From a bacterium (GTDB lineage Bacteria > Patescibacteriota > Saccharimonadia > Saccharimonadales > UBA4665), in assembly GCA_021799575.1 (NCBI GenBank), contig JAJZAD010000002.1:46662-110661 (forward strand): a DNA stretch of 64,000 nucleotides. Reading direction: 5' to 3'. Position numbers and translations under genes: made by a program. Numbering within the stretch: the stretch's first letter is position 1; each line of letters begins with the position of its first letter. The notes beneath the pieces are model-generated. The model was not told the DNA's origin. It did not search any database and was given only the letters and a program-made list of their open reading frames with translations. Shown one piece after another: positions 9,468 through 18,601 of the stretch.

Positions 9468-9980
9468 TTAAGCCTTACTTAGTGCACTTTGAAGAGACTG
9501 GATAAATGCCTCTGATGTGAATGTGGCTCCGGAGATAATTTGGACATTGGCATTTTGGGATTGAATCGTTTCCTGCTTTAGATAGGGTATTGCTTGCGAA
9601 TTAATATAGACCGAAGTAGGGTGCGTATTCGGATATTGGAGAAACTTAACATCGGTTATTCTCCCGCCGCTTATACTGACTGACACTTGAACGTTACCGT
9701 AATAGGCGTTAGCCGCGCTGCCCACGTAAGTACCATCCTGATAGGCTCCGTTCGAAGTCGAGGTTGAGGAACTACCACTACCGCCAGAAGAAGTAGAGCC
9801 ACTGTTCGATGATGATTGACTACTGTTATTTGCCGATCCGTTAGAGCCGGTGGCAATAGTTTTAGCCGGCACATTACTCAGTGATGACGGTTTGAGTATA
9901 ACCGGACGCTGGTGCCTGACCCCTAACGAGTAAACGGCATAGATGCCTAACACTCCTAATCCAAGTATTACTTTTTTCAC
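9468..9980 (-). CDS. Membrane-anchored FMN-binding domain protein (RnfG/NqrC-like)
   Basis: A 170-residue protein read from a GTG start. An N-terminal anchor (about 3-20) is followed by a Ser/Gly/Asn-rich spacer (42-77) and an FMN_bind domain. The flavinylation motif SGAT is at residues 150-153, followed by FTSEAF as in NqrC/RnfG. Thr153 is the expected attachment site. It should hold covalent FMN on the outer membrane face and receive electrons from the RnfD-like protein. It is the first gene of the three-gene module. A -10-like CAAAAT preceded by TG ends about 9 nt before the GTG, so the transcript may be nearly leaderless. Confidence 0.87.
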   Translation of the reverse strand: MKKVILGLGVLGIYAVYSLGVRHQRPVILKPSSLSNVPAKTIATGSNGSANNSSQSSSNSGSTSSGGSGSSSTSTSNGAYQDGTYVGSAANAYYGNVQVSVSISGGRITDVKFLQYPNTHPTSVYINSQAIPYLKQETIQSQNANVQIISGATFTSEAFIQSLQSALSKA

Positions 9981-10089
9981 TAGTGCTAAATTTTGCCAAA
10001 CACCACTGTGTTTTTGCTGATAACCTTTCTATATATTAATAGCGCACACTAAAAGATTGTTTACCTGTGTTAATATTTACTTAAAGTAT

Positions 10090-10974
10090 ATGCCAGCAAT
10101 CACTAAAGCCATCATCGCTGCCGCCGGATTCGGAACCCGCTTTCTGCCTCAGACAAAAGCTATGCCCAAGGAAATGCTGCCTCTTGTCGACAAGCCGATT
10201 ATCCAATACATAGTCGAAGAACTAGTAGGTGTAGGCATACAAGACATAGTGATCGTCACCGGTCAAAACAAACGGAGCATCGAAGACCACTTCGATCGGC
10301 CGACCGAAGATCTAATATCCAACCTGAAAAACGGTGGCTCCAGCAAGCTACAGTATCTTAGAATGGTGGAAGATATCGCCAATTTAGCCAACTTCGTCTA
10401 TGTTCGGCAAAAAGGCCCTTACGGCAATGGTACGCCGCTGCTCAATGTCGAGCACCTTATCCGCGACGAGCCGTTTATTTATACCTTCAGTGATGATTTT
10501 ATTAAAGCTGATCCGCCACGATTCGCACAAATGATTGATGTCTATAACCAGTACTCATGTCCTGTGCTGAGCGTTATTAAAGCGAAGAGCAACGCCGACT
10601 ATGAAAAATACGGTTTTGCAGGGGGTAAGCAACTCGCGCCGGGCCTAATTGACGTAGAGTCGATTATTGAAAAACCAGGCAAAGCTAAAGCGCCCAGCAA
10701 CCTTGCCACTGTGAGCGGTTTTATCCTAACGCCGGACATTTTCGATTATTTACGCAAGGCTAGATCCGCCCTAAAACCGCAGGCGGAACTCTATAGTAAC
10801 GATGCTCTTAAACTAATGCTCAAAGATGGCAAACGAATTATTGCCAGCGAAATTAAAAACGGTCGCTATTTTGACGCCGGTAACAAGCTCGGTTACATCA
10901 AGGCGGTAATTGAATTCGCGCTCGAACAAAAAGAATTAAACCAACCTTTAAGACAGTTTATTAAGACCCTCTAA
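10090..10974 (+). CDS. galU: UTP-glucose-1-phosphate uridylyltransferase
   Basis: A 294-residue nucleotidyltransferase. The N-terminal AAAGFGTRFLPQTKAMPKEM at residues 8-27 is the nucleotide-binding signature of GalU enzymes. Later elements such as GFAGGKQL, VESIIEKP and FDAGNKLGYIKA fit the family. I chose the ATG at 10090 because homologues start just before this motif; an upstream in-frame start would add 11 residues that look non-coding. It makes UDP-glucose, which the glycosyltransferases in this window could use. It is convergent with the next gene, six bases apart. Confidence 0.93.
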   Translation: MPAITKAIIAAAGFGTRFLPQTKAMPKEMLPLVDKPIIQYIVEELVGVGIQDIVIVTGQNKRSIEDHFDRPTEDLISNLKNGGSSKLQYLRMVEDIANLANFVYVRQKGPYGNGTPLLNVEHLIRDEPFIYTFSDDFIKADPPRFAQMIDVYNQYSCPVLSVIKAKSNADYEKYGFAGGKQLAPGLIDVESIIEKPGKAKAPSNLATVSGFILTPDIFDYLRKARSALKPQAELYSNDALKLMLKDGKRIIASEIKNGRYFDAGNKLGYIKAVIEFALEQKELNQPLRQFIKTL

Positions 10975-10980
10975 GTACTT

Positions 10981-12561
10981 TCAAGGGTTATTGCCGGTAC
11001 CGGTATTCGGTTTTAACTGCCGGTTAGAATTTATATGGATCGCTAGAGCCGCAATCGCCACCACCAAAAGCAGACCGGCAGCAATATATAAAGATATTGT
11101 CAAACCGTGCGCAAAGGCAGTGTAAGCCACTTTTGTCACTTGGTTAACTAGCGACGCATGAGATGCCAGTTCCGCAATAGATACGTGAGCACCCGCAGGC
11201 GTATGGCCGCCGTGGGTGATGGCATAAATTACAAATGACTGGAAATTAGTCGGCAGATGCATAGCCTGGAGTTTAGTCACCATTCCGGTCGTTAACTGCC
11301 CGTTGACGACTGATCCCAGTATTGCTACGCCGAAAACCCCGCCGAGCTCGCGAAAAGTATTAACCGTAGAAGCAGCCATACCCGAACGTGCCGGTGTAAC
11401 TGTATTCAGTACCGATGATGTCATGACTACCAGCAAGATACCGAATCCTAAACCGGTAAGTGCTAAAGTCCAGGATAGAGCCGCCACGGTTACATTGGAG
11501 TGTATAACCTGCCGGAGGATGAGAATTCCCGCACCGGATAAGATCGATCCTAGGGCTACAAACGAAACCGTCCGCTCCTCGGAATAAATTCTGCCGGTTA
11601 CCAAAGCGGCTATTACTATCGCAGCAGTCATTGATATAAAAGAAAGAGCTACCGCATACCCGCTAAAACCGGCAATGAATTGTAAGTATAAAGCTACAAA
11701 GAAAAATACGGCAAAAATACCAAAGTTGGCACTGAAGGCTACACTATTGGCAATTGAGAATTGTACTTTTTTAAATAACGCCACCGGTAGTACCGGATCT
11801 TGACGTTTTCTTTCAAACAAAACGAATGCTAACATTGCTAGAGCTGCTAAACCGAACAGTATACCGATTAGCGGGTTAGCATAGCCGTAATTTTCTCCTA
11901 GTATTACCGCTACGGCCGAAGCGCTAATCGATAATCCCCCAAGACTAAGTCCGATCAGATCGAGCTTTCTTCCTTCCCTATCGGCACTCTCAGGCAGGAA
12001 GAACCACCCGGCTATAAAAGCCAGCATCCCGAAAACGACATTGAAGTAAAACACACCCCGCCAATCGGAAAATCCGACTATAATTCCACCGATTATCGGT
12101 CCGAAGGCCAGAGCAATACCGCTAACGGCGGCCCATATACCTAGTGCCCTGGATCTGGCATGTGAATCCGGATAGATATGGCGGATCATTGATAAAGTAC
12201 CCGGTTCACTGGCTGCGGCTCCTAGTCCCATGATTATGCGTCCGGCAATGAGCAGATCTACAGAATGGGCTAATATAGCAACAGCAGAACCTAAAACAAA
12301 CAATCCTACACCGGATAACATTACTTTTTTTCGTCCGAGCAAATCGCCCAGCGTACCCCCGCTAAGCATAAACACTGCAAAGGCCAACATATAGGCATCG
12401 ACTATCCATTGCAGATCTTGAACTCCCGCCGCTAAAGAGGATTGGACGTTAGCTAGAACAACGCTAACAATAGTGTTGTCCAGGAATGTTAAAAACAAAA
12501 TAACGCACAAGACCAGCAACGAATAATGTCCGCTGAATCGCTTTATGAAGCGTTTAGTCAT
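10981..12561 (-). CDS. MFS drug:H+ antiporter, DHA2 (14-helix) family
   Basis: A 526-residue, roughly 14-helix transporter of the EmrB/QacA type. Motif D1 (LDNTIVSVVL, residues 27-36) and motif A (GGTLGDLLGRKK, about 68-79) are clear, and the motif C region GPIIGG follows. It likely exports hydrophobic drugs or host-derived toxic compounds using the proton gradient. It lies 24 bp downstream of a small anchored protein gene in the same direction. It is one of three DHA2 exporters in the window. Confidence 0.9.
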   Translation of the reverse strand: MTKRFIKRFSGHYSLLVLCVILFLTFLDNTIVSVVLANVQSSLAAGVQDLQWIVDAYMLAFAVFMLSGGTLGDLLGRKKVMLSGVGLFVLGSAVAILAHSVDLLIAGRIIMGLGAAASEPGTLSMIRHIYPDSHARSRALGIWAAVSGIALAFGPIIGGIIVGFSDWRGVFYFNVVFGMLAFIAGWFFLPESADREGRKLDLIGLSLGGLSISASAVAVILGENYGYANPLIGILFGLAALAMLAFVLFERKRQDPVLPVALFKKVQFSIANSVAFSANFGIFAVFFFVALYLQFIAGFSGYAVALSFISMTAAIVIAALVTGRIYSEERTVSFVALGSILSGAGILILRQVIHSNVTVAALSWTLALTGLGFGILLVVMTSSVLNTVTPARSGMAASTVNTFRELGGVFGVAILGSVVNGQLTTGMVTKLQAMHLPTNFQSFVIYAITHGGHTPAGAHVSIAELASHASLVNQVTKVAYTAFAHGLTISLYIAAGLLLVVAIAALAIHINSNRQLKPNTGTGNNP

Positions 12562-12585
12562 GGTCCCTAAAAAGCCATCGGCGGT

Positions 12586-13074
12586 TTAATGAATGTTTTT
12601 ACAGATAGAAGGAGACTGGCCGGCCATACCCAGGAGTTGACATAAAGTTAAATCACTGACTAGCCACTTACCGTTGACCTTAACGGCGCTTCCGTTTTGG
12701 TCCTTGAGAACCGGTTGACCATTAAGATCAACCGTATAATTAACGCTTGCGGTAGAGGGGTTAGTGACATTGACACTGTTTAGCGTAACGCTGGGTTTTT
12801 CATTGGCTAACTGTGAAAACTCACCTTGCATGGCCTGAGAGAATTGGCTGCCATTCTGCAATAAGGCCGCTCTGGTGCTCATTGCGGTATTTGCCGCAAA
12901 GAATGTCACGTAACTGTCTTTGATACTGGTCGCGTCAGCTGCTTTTTGAGCTGCAGTAAGGTTATTAGAGTTAGTTTTATTGGTTTTATTGTTAGGAACA
13001 AAAATGATGATAAGAATTATTGCAAGAACCACTATCGCAAAAGTTACTATGCTCCAGATTGTTGATTTGGACAT
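12586..13074 (-). CDS. Membrane-anchored protein with an NTF2-like (Mtb12-type) extracytoplasmic domain
   Basis: A 162-residue protein: a hydrophobic N-terminal anchor (about 8-28), a short Asn/Thr linker, then a domain with the pattern of mycobacterial Mtb12-like NTF2 folds (alpha-helical start, YTVDLNGQPVLKDQNG, VNGKWLVSDLTLCQLLG). Family members are secreted antigens without a firm function, so this is a structural suggestion only. An AGGAG lies 9 nt before the ATG, giving a normal ribosome binding site. It sits 24 bp upstream of the exporter gene. Confidence 0.6.
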   Translation of the reverse strand: MSKSTIWSIVTFAIVVLAIILIIIFVPNNKTNKTNSNNLTAAQKAADATSIKDSYVTFFAANTAMSTRAALLQNGSQFSQAMQGEFSQLANEKPSVTLNSVNVTNPSTASVNYTVDLNGQPVLKDQNGSAVKVNGKWLVSDLTLCQLLGMAGQSPSICKNIH

Positions 13075-13219
13075 CGTATTATACTCCTTTCCTTGAATAT
13101 TGGCTTAATAACCCGTAAAAATTACTATATACCCCTTTGATCTAATTGTTAAGCAAGAGGTTAAATCATTAAACTCGCGTGTAAAAAAACAACATGATTA
13201 GCTACAATAAACACTAATA

Positions 13220-14092
13220 ATGCTAGCAGTTACCTATTCCGCCGCGATTTTAGCCGCACTGCTCAATGCGTCAGCTGCCGTAATCGAACGCCTGGCTACC
13301 GCTAAACCGGACGCAAAACGTTTATTCAGTCACCATTTTGTGTACGAGATGATTAAAAGTCGGCTGTTCTTATCCGGTTTCGGATTACAGGTTTTGGCGT
13401 TTGTCTTCCAAGCCATAGCCTTAAAGAACGGACCGTTGATTATCGTAATGCCGCTTATGACATCTGATCTGGTCTTTCTTTTATTGCTTATTCACTGGAA
13501 GTTGGGGATTCATATAAAACTTAGGGATGTCCTATCGGTGTTAATGATTATCCTCGGTTTAGCCGGCTTGTTTGCCGCAACTACTCCTACCCAAGGAAAT
13601 CTGACTTATAACGCTACACCTTGGTTCATCTTGGTCTCGATAGTTACTCCGTTAGTGGTAATCTTAGCATTGATCATCCGCAAACTGGAGTCTGCCAATT
13701 TAAGGGCGCTGTTAGCCGGTTTTGCGGCAGCTATTTCATATGCCATGAACGCCGTTTTCGTAAAGCTCAGTTTAAATCTGCTAAATAAGCACGGTTGGGT
13801 TGTAATGCTAACCAGGTGGCCGATCTACGCTCTGATAGTCTCGGGACTAATATCCGTTTATTTAATGCTGAATGCTTACGGGTCCGGCCCTTTGGCGATA
13901 TCGCAACCGGTTATGGAAGTGTTTGAACCGGGTATAGCAGTTAGTATCGGAATTTTAATCTTTGGTGATAGCTATAAGTATTCGCTTGGAGAATTATTCC
14001 TCGCTTTGCTGTTCGTCCTACTTTTAGCCGCCGGTATTGTAAGTCTGGGCAGTTCGCCGCGAATCCAAGAGGCTGGAGAGAGAGGTATTTAA
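13220..14092 (+). CDS. DMT/EamA- or NIPA-like multi-pass membrane protein
   Basis: A 290-residue protein with about nine to ten hydrophobic helices in two halves, as in the drug/metabolite transporter superfamily or the related NIPA-like group. The first half carries a GLFAAT segment and the second PVMEVFEPGIAVSIGI, typical positions in this fold. The substrate is unknown. A TACAAT -10 box (13203-13208) ends 11 nt before the ATG and no Shine-Dalgarno is present. The stop region overlaps the convergent phosphoribosyltransferase gene by 4 bp. Confidence 0.65.
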   Translation: MLAVTYSAAILAALLNASAAVIERLATAKPDAKRLFSHHFVYEMIKSRLFLSGFGLQVLAFVFQAIALKNGPLIIVMPLMTSDLVFLLLLIHWKLGIHIKLRDVLSVLMIILGLAGLFAATTPTQGNLTYNATPWFILVSIVTPLVVILALIIRKLESANLRALLAGFAAAISYAMNAVFVKLSLNLLNKHGWVVMLTRWPIYALIVSGLISVYLMLNAYGSGPLAISQPVMEVFEPGIAVSIGILIFGDSYKYSLGELFLALLFVLLLAAGIVSLGSSPRIQEAGERGI

Positions 14093-14700
14093 GCTAAGGC
14101 TTTAATTACTTCCTCATCGCTAACTTCAGGAAAATTACGGTAGTAAGAACCGACCGAGACAGCAAAATCCGGATCGATAATTAATGCAATAAGCTCGTCC
14201 GCAGCTGCTTTAATTAAGCCCACCCGGTCTTTTGGAATTACCGGCACCGCCACTACTACTTTCAAAGGGTTTAATTGTCTTGCCTGTTGGATTGCCGCTA
14301 GCAAAGTAAAACCCGTTGCCACTCCGTCATCTACAATAAGCGCCAATCTACCTTTAAGTTTAGACGGCATCTTTCCTTGAGCGTATAGCTGCCGGCGTCT
14401 CTTAGCTTCTTGAGTCTCCCGTTCAACAATAGAGCGTAGCCAGACTTCAGATACCCCCTCTATTTCATTCACTAAAGTCCCGTCTTCGCTGATGGCTCCA
14501 ATTGCAAACTCTGGGTTATCGGGGTGTCCGATCTTGCGCGGAATTAGCAGTTCTAGAGGCATATCCAGCTTATCGGCAACGATTTTGCCTAAGATCACTC
14601 CGCCTCTGGGAAGTCCGAAGACAACGCCGTCACGTCTTCTGAACTTACTCAACACAGCAGCTAAGTGGACTCCGGCTTCCTCCCTGTCTGCAAAAATCAT
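14089..14700 (-). CDS. Phosphoribosyltransferase-family protein
   Basis: A 203-residue type I phosphoribosyltransferase fold protein. The PRPP-binding motif is LALIVDDGVATGFT, with two acidic residues followed by the GxxTGxT-like loop. The N-terminal GVVFGLPRGGVILG and IPRKIGHPDNPEFAIGAIS segments are characteristic of the predicted phosphoribosyltransferase group often encoded as stand-alone genes. The substrate base is not known. It could act in purine or pyrimidine salvage, which would suit an organism with reduced biosynthesis, but this is inference. Confidence 0.82.
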   Translation of the reverse strand: MIFADREEAGVHLAAVLSKFRRRDGVVFGLPRGGVILGKIVADKLDMPLELLIPRKIGHPDNPEFAIGAISEDGTLVNEIEGVSEVWLRSIVERETQEAKRRRQLYAQGKMPSKLKGRLALIVDDGVATGFTLLAAIQQARQLNPLKVVVAVPVIPKDRVGLIKAAADELIALIIDPDFAVSVGSYYRNFPEVSDEEVIKALA

Positions 14701-14847
14701 TTTTCTGGCACAGTCCTTTATTGTTTACAGTTCGAGATTATGAGTAGTACAAATTTAAAAGACAATGGCTTACTTAACGGCTTAGGATTTTGGTCTAGCG
14801 TTAGCGGGCATAAATCTTTTTTTTCAGTCAATGCGTTTATTAAGTAT

Positions 14848-15423
14848 TCATTGAACGTTAAGTCTAGTTACTGAGGTAGTCAGTATTCCGCCATCAATCA
14901 GTTGACAATTGTTTACCCGTGCTAAAGCTTTGGCTCTGGTAGTAAATGTAGAGTTGGTTACCACCATCGCCTGGTTGCAGCCGTAACTGGCCATACCCGC
15001 CACTGCTGACCTTATCGCGTTTACTCCTACCGGTTTGACTGATCTTTTAACTTGTACTCCTAGCCTAATGCCGAATCTCGTAGCGACAATATCTATGCCT
15101 TGATCAAAATATTCGGTTTTAAGCACGTCACTAAAGCCTTGACGTTTAAGCCAAACGGCAATTTGGTGTTCAAACTCTTCACCGCTCATGCTTTCCCACT
15201 TGGATGGTTGCAACCGGTTGTGTTTGAACGACCAAAGAGCTTTAGCGGCTAGGGAGAACAAAACGGTGCTTAAGATGAGCGCTAAGGCTAAAAGCGACCA
15301 AAACCATATATGACGGATTTTATCTGCCAGTACCACTCGGTAACGCCAAAATAAGGCCAAAACTAGCAATCCGAAAATTAAAAACCCTGATTCTTCCGTT
15401 TTGCCTTCATAACCATGGTTCAT
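14848..15423 (-). CDS. Membrane-anchored Mrr-like restriction endonuclease domain protein
   Basis: About 191 residues from the ATG at 15423; a TTG nine codons upstream is less likely because a TATACT -10 box (15436-15441) sits between the two and ends 12 nt before the ATG. Two hydrophobic helices at the N-terminus are followed by a PD-(D/E)xK nuclease domain of the Mrr type. It shows GEEFEHQIAVWLKRQGF, then an acidic DQGID, then the catalytic VQVK. These proteins cleave modified or foreign DNA, or process nucleic acid at the membrane. The anchored form could act on incoming DNA during uptake or phage entry, which is inference. Confidence 0.75.
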   Translation of the reverse strand: MNHGYEGKTEESGFLIFGLLVLALFWRYRVVLADKIRHIWFWSLLALALILSTVLFSLAAKALWSFKHNRLQPSKWESMSGEEFEHQIAVWLKRQGFSDVLKTEYFDQGIDIVATRFGIRLGVQVKRSVKPVGVNAIRSAVAGMASYGCNQAMVVTNSTFTTRAKALARVNNCQLIDGGILTTSVTRLNVQ

Positions 15424-15579
15424 GCGGTAATAAAAAGTATATGCATACAATCCGGTAGGCTAAATCCAAGTTTCAGAATAACTTAAGATAAACGGGTCGC
15501 CATTCAGAACAGTTTGTTATGCAATCATATTTAGTTTTCAGCAAAGTCTTAAATTTCTTGATATAATTGCAACAGCGTT

Positions 15580-16530
15580 ATGAAGTTGGTAATTATGATC
15601 CCGTGTCTCAATGAAGAGACTACTTTGCCTTTCGTACTAAAATCTATTCCCAAGAAAATCCCGGGTATCGATAAAATTGACATTTTAATTATCGATGACG
15701 GATCCACGGATAAAACGGTTGAAGTGGCAAAATCTCTAGGAGTCAAGAACTTCTTAATTCACACGGTTAACCAGGGCCTAAGCCGTTCGTTCAAGCACGG
15801 CTTAAACCATGCCTTAAATATGGGGGCAGATATTATAGTACTGACCGAGGGTGACAATCAGTATCCCCAAGAAATGATACCTGACCTGATTAAACCTATC
15901 CTAGAAGGAAAGGCCGATACAGTAATTGCTGATCGCCAAACCCAAACTATTCCGCACTTTAATAAGCGTAAGAAATTTTTCCAGAAATTAGGAACCGGGG
16001 TTTTAAATAAGGCCGCAGGTACCAACATACCTGATGCTATCAGCGGATTCAGGGCTTATTCGAAAATGGCGGCATTGCAATTAAACCCGATAGCTGATTA
16101 CAGTTGGGCTACGGAAACGACTATCCAAGCGTCTCACAAGGGACATGCTATAGCCATTCTGCCTATAACTACTAACCCAAAACTGCGTGAGTCAAGACAA
16201 TTCAAGAGTTCCTGGCAACACATCAGGAAAAGCAGCATTACCATAATACGCGCTTATATCATGCATAAGCCATACGCGGTATTCTTCACGATCGGAGGAA
16301 TATTGCTGGCTATAGGATTAGCCCCGCTCGTTAACTTCCTGATACTTACAATTACCGTTAAAAACCCTTTCGGGGCGCATCACCTCCAAAGCCTAATCAT
16401 CGGTTCACTATTCATAACCGGGTCATTCATAAGTTTCACTTTGGGTATAATCGCCGACTTGATCCGTATTAACCGTAAATTGATTGAGGATTTACTAGAG
16501 TTAACAAAGCGCCAAATCTACGGTGACTAA
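15580..16530 (+). CDS. GT2 glycosyltransferase, polyprenyl-phosphate sugar synthase-like
   Basis: A 316-residue GT-A enzyme with two C-terminal membrane helices (about 231-256 and 271-295). IIDDGSTD at 37-44 binds the nucleotide. The metal-binding region reads TEGDNQYP (89-96) where most relatives have a D-x-D, a slight deviation. Such enzymes load glucose or mannose onto undecaprenyl or dolichyl phosphate. The product could feed the GT-C type transferase encoded nearby. An extended -10 (TG-A-TATAAT, box at 15562-15567) ends 12 nt before the ATG. Confidence 0.85.
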   Translation: MKLVIMIPCLNEETTLPFVLKSIPKKIPGIDKIDILIIDDGSTDKTVEVAKSLGVKNFLIHTVNQGLSRSFKHGLNHALNMGADIIVLTEGDNQYPQEMIPDLIKPILEGKADTVIADRQTQTIPHFNKRKKFFQKLGTGVLNKAAGTNIPDAISGFRAYSKMAALQLNPIADYSWATETTIQASHKGHAIAILPITTNPKLRESRQFKSSWQHIRKSSITIIRAYIMHKPYAVFFTIGGILLAIGLAPLVNFLILTITVKNPFGAHHLQSLIIGSLFITGSFISFTLGIIADLIRINRKLIEDLLELTKRQIYGD

Positions 16531-16605
16531 AACACTAGACTGATCCTGGCTCCTGCCGTCTATTTTTTAGCATTTAAACTATTGCTTGATAAATAAAGCG
16601 CTTGT

Positions 16606-16974
16606 TTATTGACCCGGTATGATCAACGTGATGGTTCCGTCTTCCGGACTATAAGGCAATAACCTGGTAATTCTGTCTCGATCGGGAAGTGAACCGATAA
16701 TATCTACAAACCCGTCAATTGCGTCCGAAACCGGGCAGTCGTTAGTGCGCATTTTATCGGTTATCAATTTCAGCTCTTCAAAGCTTTCCGGCGGTTTAGG
16801 ACCGGAATATATACACATCAATGGATGATCAATTTCCGAAAAATGCTTGATCAGCAGCCCTTCTAAATACCGGGGATCGGATCTATCAATAAAGCCTTCC
16901 GAAGATAATGATTCGCTCATAACAATATTGGGGATTATACCACCACGCCTTAAGATGACTTTAAAGTTATCCAC
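16606..16974 (-). CDS. Hypothetical protein, 122 residues
   Basis: Read from a GTG; an internal ATG 18 codons later is an alternative. The product is soluble, mixed alpha/beta in appearance, with several Pro-rich turns and no transmembrane segment. I do not recognise a family. It starts 24 bp after the stop of the upstream GT-C type gene on the same strand, so it may be the last gene of that unit. Confidence 0.5.
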   Translation of the reverse strand: MDNFKVILRRGGIIPNIVMSESLSSEGFIDRSDPRYLEGLLIKHFSEIDHPLMCIYSGPKPPESFEELKLITDKMRTNDCPVSDAIDGFVDIIGSLPDRDRITRLLPYSPEDGTITLIIPGQ

Positions 16975-16998
16975 TGTTTGAGCAACTAAAGTTCCTTG

Positions 16999-18531
16999 CT
17001 AATTAAAAAACCAGATATGGGACGAATATCTTTTTTTGCCGCTAACGATGGTCTTTTTTACTACTTTCCTGGCGACATTGTTTACTTTTATGATCGTTTT
17101 ATTATGCACGTCCCAAGAAGGATCGCTTCGATCAATAAAAGTCAACACGCCTCCGCCTTCGATAAATAGGGCCAGGGCGATGATTGCAATTACTGTTTTC
17201 CGGCGCTGATTACGACTTAGGGCCATACTTATAGCTTGCCCGAAGATAGCAGCTATAAGTATTAAGACCGGCAGTAAATAGCGTCCGTTCATGTTTTCCA
17301 GTACAGCGGTATAACGGTATGTCGCATATCCGTGACCAAGCAAGGCTACCAGATATATAGTGGTAACCACAAGCAGCAGTACGAGGCGGAGATTGTCCGA
17401 GAAAACCTTTCGCCACCATTTAATTAATGCGGCAATACCAAGAATAAAAACTCCTAGAGCGGCAGCTGCAGGGAGCGGGAGGGGCGGATAATTAGTGAAG
17501 TTGCTATTCGGTCCGTTAACTGCAAAAAACAGACGGAACCATACCCAATAAAGCCACTGGAACCCATATACCAACGGATTATCATAAATCATTGGGCTAC
17601 TGGCTGATTTCATCTTGGCATGTTGCAGATAATTGTATTTCCAGGGGCTGTAAGCCATACATTGCTTAACTGACAAGACACTGGAACAATCCGGAACGAT
17701 GCTGTGATACTCAATTAAATTCACTAAATCCCGCTGGGCGAACAAACCAAAGGGCACTACTAAAGACAAAACGATTAATGACCTGATTACTAATCGTTTA
17801 GAGCGCCAACTCTGGGCCAACTGTGAAAAGAAACCTTTAATGTTGCCGCGGTTCGCACGGTAAGCGGCAACTAGTAGAAACAAAGCTATGCCGGCAAAAA
17901 TCGGTAGAAAAACGTAGGTTACCAAACTGGTTAACAGACATACTCCTATCAACAGACTGATATTTAATATGGAGGCTTTATGTTCCCTGACCTCATCCAG
18001 TATTCGGAAAGATAACAGTATAGCTGTAGCCGTGAGCGGAATTAACAGATTGTCGTAATTAATCTGACCCGCTAGTTGGGGAACGATCGGTATAAAAATA
18101 AACAACATTAGAATCAAATTGGACAGTGCTTTGGATACACCGACCTTATCAAGGATCTTACGGAACAGGATAAGACCGATAGTGAAAAAGCCGACGTTAA
18201 TAAACCGCAAAATGATAATTTGGGCTATTTGATGGTGAATGACTAACGCAATCAGCCGGTAAGGAAAACTCATCAAGTAATGGTAGAGGTAGGAAGGATC
18301 TCTGGTGACTGCTCCGAAAGCATCGGCGCCTGGTGGCTGGTGGGTTAAAAACGGAAGCCAATAATGCGAATATACTTTGATTAGTCCGAAGTGAAAGTTT
18401 TCATCAAAAGCTTGAGGATAAGCCGCTGATACTGCTATCCAGCAGGCTTCTAAAATGAATACGCCGATTATCAGATAATAAAATCTATTCGACCTCAGAT
18501 AGTTTAGAAATCTGTTGAGTAGTTTCGGCAT
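16999..18531 (-). CDS. GT-C type integral membrane glycosyltransferase (GT39/PMT-like)
   Basis: About 510 residues and at least ten membrane helices. The first external loop holds acidic residues in AFDENFHFGLIK, the position of the catalytic Asp/Glu of GT39 and related lipid-sugar dependent transferases. I use the ATG at 18531 rather than the TTG sixteen codons upstream: AAGG lies 2 nt before it and a TATAAT box (18542-18547) ends 10 nt before it. It would transfer a sugar from a polyprenyl-phosphate donor to an external acceptor such as a surface protein or glycan. The donor may come from the GT2 gene at 15580. Confidence 0.72.
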   Translation of the reverse strand: MPKLLNRFLNYLRSNRFYYLIIGVFILEACWIAVSAAYPQAFDENFHFGLIKVYSHYWLPFLTHQPPGADAFGAVTRDPSYLYHYLMSFPYRLIALVIHHQIAQIIILRFINVGFFTIGLILFRKILDKVGVSKALSNLILMLFIFIPIVPQLAGQINYDNLLIPLTATAILLSFRILDEVREHKASILNISLLIGVCLLTSLVTYVFLPIFAGIALFLLVAAYRANRGNIKGFFSQLAQSWRSKRLVIRSLIVLSLVVPFGLFAQRDLVNLIEYHSIVPDCSSVLSVKQCMAYSPWKYNYLQHAKMKSASSPMIYDNPLVYGFQWLYWVWFRLFFAVNGPNSNFTNYPPLPLPAAAALGVFILGIAALIKWWRKVFSDNLRLVLLLVVTTIYLVALLGHGYATYRYTAVLENMNGRYLLPVLILIAAIFGQAISMALSRNQRRKTVIAIIALALFIEGGGVLTFIDRSDPSWDVHNKTIIKVNNVARKVVKKTIVSGKKRYSSHIWFFN

Positions 18532-18601
18532 ACCTTGAAATATTATACCTAACAGCCTTAATTTGACCTTAAACGTCAATACCTGCCCTTGATTATTTTA
18601 G

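Noticed and set aside
13077-13090. TATAAT directly before the start codon at 13074(-), read as a leaderless promoter
   Set aside because: Only 3 nt separate it from the ATG, too close for a -10 box, and an AGGAG at proper distance gives a normal ribosome binding site.
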